Positions 13,133 through 14,652 of a DNA stretch of 14,652 nt are shown here, piece by piece (positions within the stretch are counted from its first letter, which is position 1; the number at the start of each line of letters is the position of its first letter). Source of the stretch: JBARCX01 sp049794535 (GTDB lineage Bacteria > Pseudomonadota > Gammaproteobacteria > Xanthomonadales > Rhodanobacteraceae); NCBI GenBank assembly GCA_049794535.1, contig JBARCX010000132.1, positions 1 to 14,652 of the forward strand. The letters are read 5' to 3'. The position numbers and the translations under genes were made by a program. A model generated the notes under the pieces. It ran no database searches. It saw nothing but the letters and a program-made list of their open reading frames with translations, and was not told where the DNA came from.

Positions 13133-14455
13133 ATGCATCTCTCCCGCTACTTGCTCCCCACGCTCAAGGAAAACCCCTCCGAGGCGCAGATCGTCTCGCA
13201 TCGTTTGATGCTCCGCGCGGGGATGATCCAGCAGGAAGCCGCCGGCATCTATGCATGGCTGCCGATGGGGCTGCGTGTATTGCGCAAGATCGAACGCATC
13301 GTGCGCGAAGAGATGGATCGCGCTGGCGCGCTGGAACTGCTGATGCCAACCTTGCAGCTGGCGGATCTGTGGCGAGAGAGCGGTCGCTACGATGCCTATG
13401 GGCCGGAGATGTTACGCCTGCGCGATCGGCACGAGCGCGAGTTGCTGTACGGACCGACCAACGAAGAAATGGTCACCGACATCTTCCGCACTCATGTGCG
13501 TTCGTATCGCGACTTGCCGTTGAATCTCTATCAGGTGCAGTGGAAGTTTCGTGACGAGCAGCGTCCACGCTTCGGTGTGCTGCGTGGCCGTGAGTTCCTG
13601 ATGAAAGATGGCTATTCATTCGACGTGGATGAAGCCGGCGCGCGGCGTGCTTATCAGCGCATGTTTGTCGCCTATCTGCGCATGTTTTCCCGGATGGGTA
13701 TTATGGCGATCCCGATGCGTGCCGAGACCGGCCCCATCGGTGGCGATCTATCACACGAGTTCCTGGTGCTGGCGGAAACCGGTGAGTCGGCGGTGTATTG
13801 CGATAGCGATTTGCTGGCATTGCCGACGCCAGGAAGCCATGTGGATTACAACGGCGATCTCGATGCGCTGATTCAACCCTGGACCACGCCCTACGCGGCG
13901 ACGGAAGACGTGCATGATGCAGCGCGTTTCGAACGCGAGGTGCCGGACGAACGGCGCGTGCATACGCGTGGCATCGAAGTAGGGCAGATTTTCTATTTCG
14001 GCACCAAATATGCCGAACCGTTGAAAGCGCTGGTTACCGATGCGGATGGCGTAGGGCGCCCTATCCATGGCGGGTCTTATGGCGTCGGCGTATCGCGTCT
14101 TGTCGGCGCCATTATCGAGGCCAGTCATGACGAGCATGGCATTGTCTGGCCCGAAGCGGTGGCGCCGTTCCAGGTCGGCCTGATCAATCTGCAGGTGGGT
14201 GACGCCACCTGCGACGCCGCTTGCGAGACACTGCATGCGCAACTCAGTGCGGCCGGCATCGACGTGCTTTACGACGACACGCAAGAGCGCGCCGGTGGCA
14301 AGTTCAAGAATATGGACTTGATTGGCCTGCCATGGCAGGTGATCGTCGGTCCCCGTGGCCTGAAAGACGGGCAGGTGGAACTCAAGCGTCGCGCAACCGG
14401 TGCGCGCGAACAGTTATCCATCGACGCCGTTCTGAATCGGCTGGTATCTCTTTAA
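13133..14455 (+). CDS. proS: Prolyl-tRNA synthetase, short alphaproteobacterial type without full INS domain
   Basis: Charges tRNA-Pro with proline (class II synthetase, cytosol). Visible: YGPTNEEMVTDIF (106-118), motif 2 FRDEQRPRFG (139-148) followed by REFLMKDGYSFD (153-164), IEVGQIFYFGTKYAE (281-295), motif 3 GGSYGVGVSRLVGA (313-326), and a C-terminal anticodon-binding domain (about 345-440; YDDTQERAGGKF, GLPWQVIVGPRG). The 440 residues contrast with about 570 in usual gammaproteobacterial ProRS: the roughly 180-residue INS editing domain between motifs 2 and 3 is missing. The sequence strongly recalls alphaproteobacterial ProRS such as that of Caulobacter, suggesting ancient transfer. Those enzymes rely on separate trans-editing proteins to clear Ala-tRNA-Pro. 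ATG 13133 follows AGGAAA. It lies between argC and argH, in the same direction; whether another proS exists in the genome cannot be seen. Confidence 0.95.
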   Translation: MHLSRYLLPTLKENPSEAQIVSHRLMLRAGMIQQEAAGIYAWLPMGLRVLRKIERIVREEMDRAGALELLMPTLQLADLWRESGRYDAYGPEMLRLRDRHERELLYGPTNEEMVTDIFRTHVRSYRDLPLNLYQVQWKFRDEQRPRFGVLRGREFLMKDGYSFDVDEAGARRAYQRMFVAYLRMFSRMGIMAIPMRAETGPIGGDLSHEFLVLAETGESAVYCDSDLLALPTPGSHVDYNGDLDALIQPWTTPYAATEDVHDAARFEREVPDERRVHTRGIEVGQIFYFGTKYAEPLKALVTDADGVGRPIHGGSYGVGVSRLVGAIIEASHDEHGIVWPEAVAPFQVGLINLQVGDATCDAACETLHAQLSAAGIDVLYDDTQERAGGKFKNMDLIGLPWQVIVGPRGLKDGQVELKRRATGAREQLSIDAVLNRLVSL

Positions 14456-14493
14456 AAGCAATCCCGCTTGAATCAATCTTTGAGAAGACGATC

Positions 14494-14652
14494 ATGACGC
14501 AACCACTCTGGCAGAAATCGAATATCAAGATCGACGCACGCATCATGCAGTTTCTCGCGGGCGATGACGTGCTGCTGGATCGCGAGTTCTTCCTGTATGA
14601 CATCGACGCGAGCAAGGCGCATGTCGAAGGGTTGGCGAACATCGATGTGGTC
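14494..14652 (+). CDS. argH: Argininosuccinate lyase, 5' part (cut by window edge)
   Basis: Splits argininosuccinate into arginine and fumarate, the last arginine step. Only the first 53 codons are present, starting at ATG 14494 with MTQPLWQKSN and running through FLAGDDVLLDREFFLYDIDASKAHVEGLA. The DxxF/Y-x-x-DIxASxAHxxGL phrase is the conserved N-terminal region of ArgH and ends at the beginning of the first substrate-binding helix. The frame remains open at 14652. A GAGAAG stretch lies upstream. It follows proS by 38 bases and completes the arginine gene set of the operon except argD. The catalytic signature is beyond the window, so activity cannot be judged. Confidence 0.9.
   Translation, partial: MTQPLWQKSNIKIDARIMQFLAGDDVLLDREFFLYDIDASKAHVEGLANIDVV

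Noticed and set aside
1..14652. Insertion sequences, phage genes, CRISPR, tRNA or rRNA genes
   Set aside because: No transposase or integrase frames, no spaced direct repeats and no recognisable RNA gene sequence were seen; the only tandem repeat is inside dksA.

Overview
The window looks like chromosomal DNA from a gammaproteobacterium of the Xanthomonadales (Lysobacterales), probably Rhodanobacteraceae (Dyella, Frateuria or Luteibacter-like). This is inferred from the near-complete acetylated arginine pathway: N-acetylornithine carbamoyltransferase, a fused N-acetylglutamate synthase/kinase and an acetylcitrulline-type deacetylase, all closely matching the Xanthomonas campestris proteins as I remember them. 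A DksA with a very long Lys/Ala/Pro-rich N-terminus also fits. No rRNA, tRNA, insertion sequence, phage gene or CRISPR array was seen.

Left part (1-6063), housekeeping genes in short units: the end of an unrecognised gene (+); a dihydroorotase with yidD overlapping its start (both -); a divergent dksA (+) encoding an extended DksA and closed by a bidirectional terminator; sufE and cysS (both -); and, divergent from cysS, a secreted glycine-zipper envelope protein (+) with its own terminator.

Right part (6064-14652), one long + strand arginine operon: argF' - paiB-like - osmC-like - argG - argE - argB(A) - argC - proS - argH (cut by the window edge). Genes overlap or lie within about 60 bases of one another. 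ArgB makes and phosphorylates N-acetylglutamate, ArgC reduces it, ArgF' carbamoylates N-acetylornithine, ArgE deacetylates N-acetylcitrulline, and ArgG and ArgH finish arginine. Only the ArgD step is missing from the window. Three non-arginine genes sit inside the operon: a PaiB-type FMN-binding protein, an OsmC-family protein and a short alphaproteobacterial-type prolyl-tRNA synthetase without the INS editing domain.

The main find is the 330-base leader of this operon. It contains a 34-codon ORF with four Arg codons in eight positions near its end, a strong intrinsic terminator just before argF', an antiterminator whose 5' arm overlaps the leader stop codon, and a third pairing that excludes the antiterminator. 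This is the layout of a ribosome-mediated transcription attenuator responding to arginine. A 37-bp imperfect dyad overlaps the candidate promoter upstream and could be an operator. Second in interest is dksA, with its histone-H1-like extension and a perfect Shine-Dalgarno sequence placed before an internal in-frame ATG.
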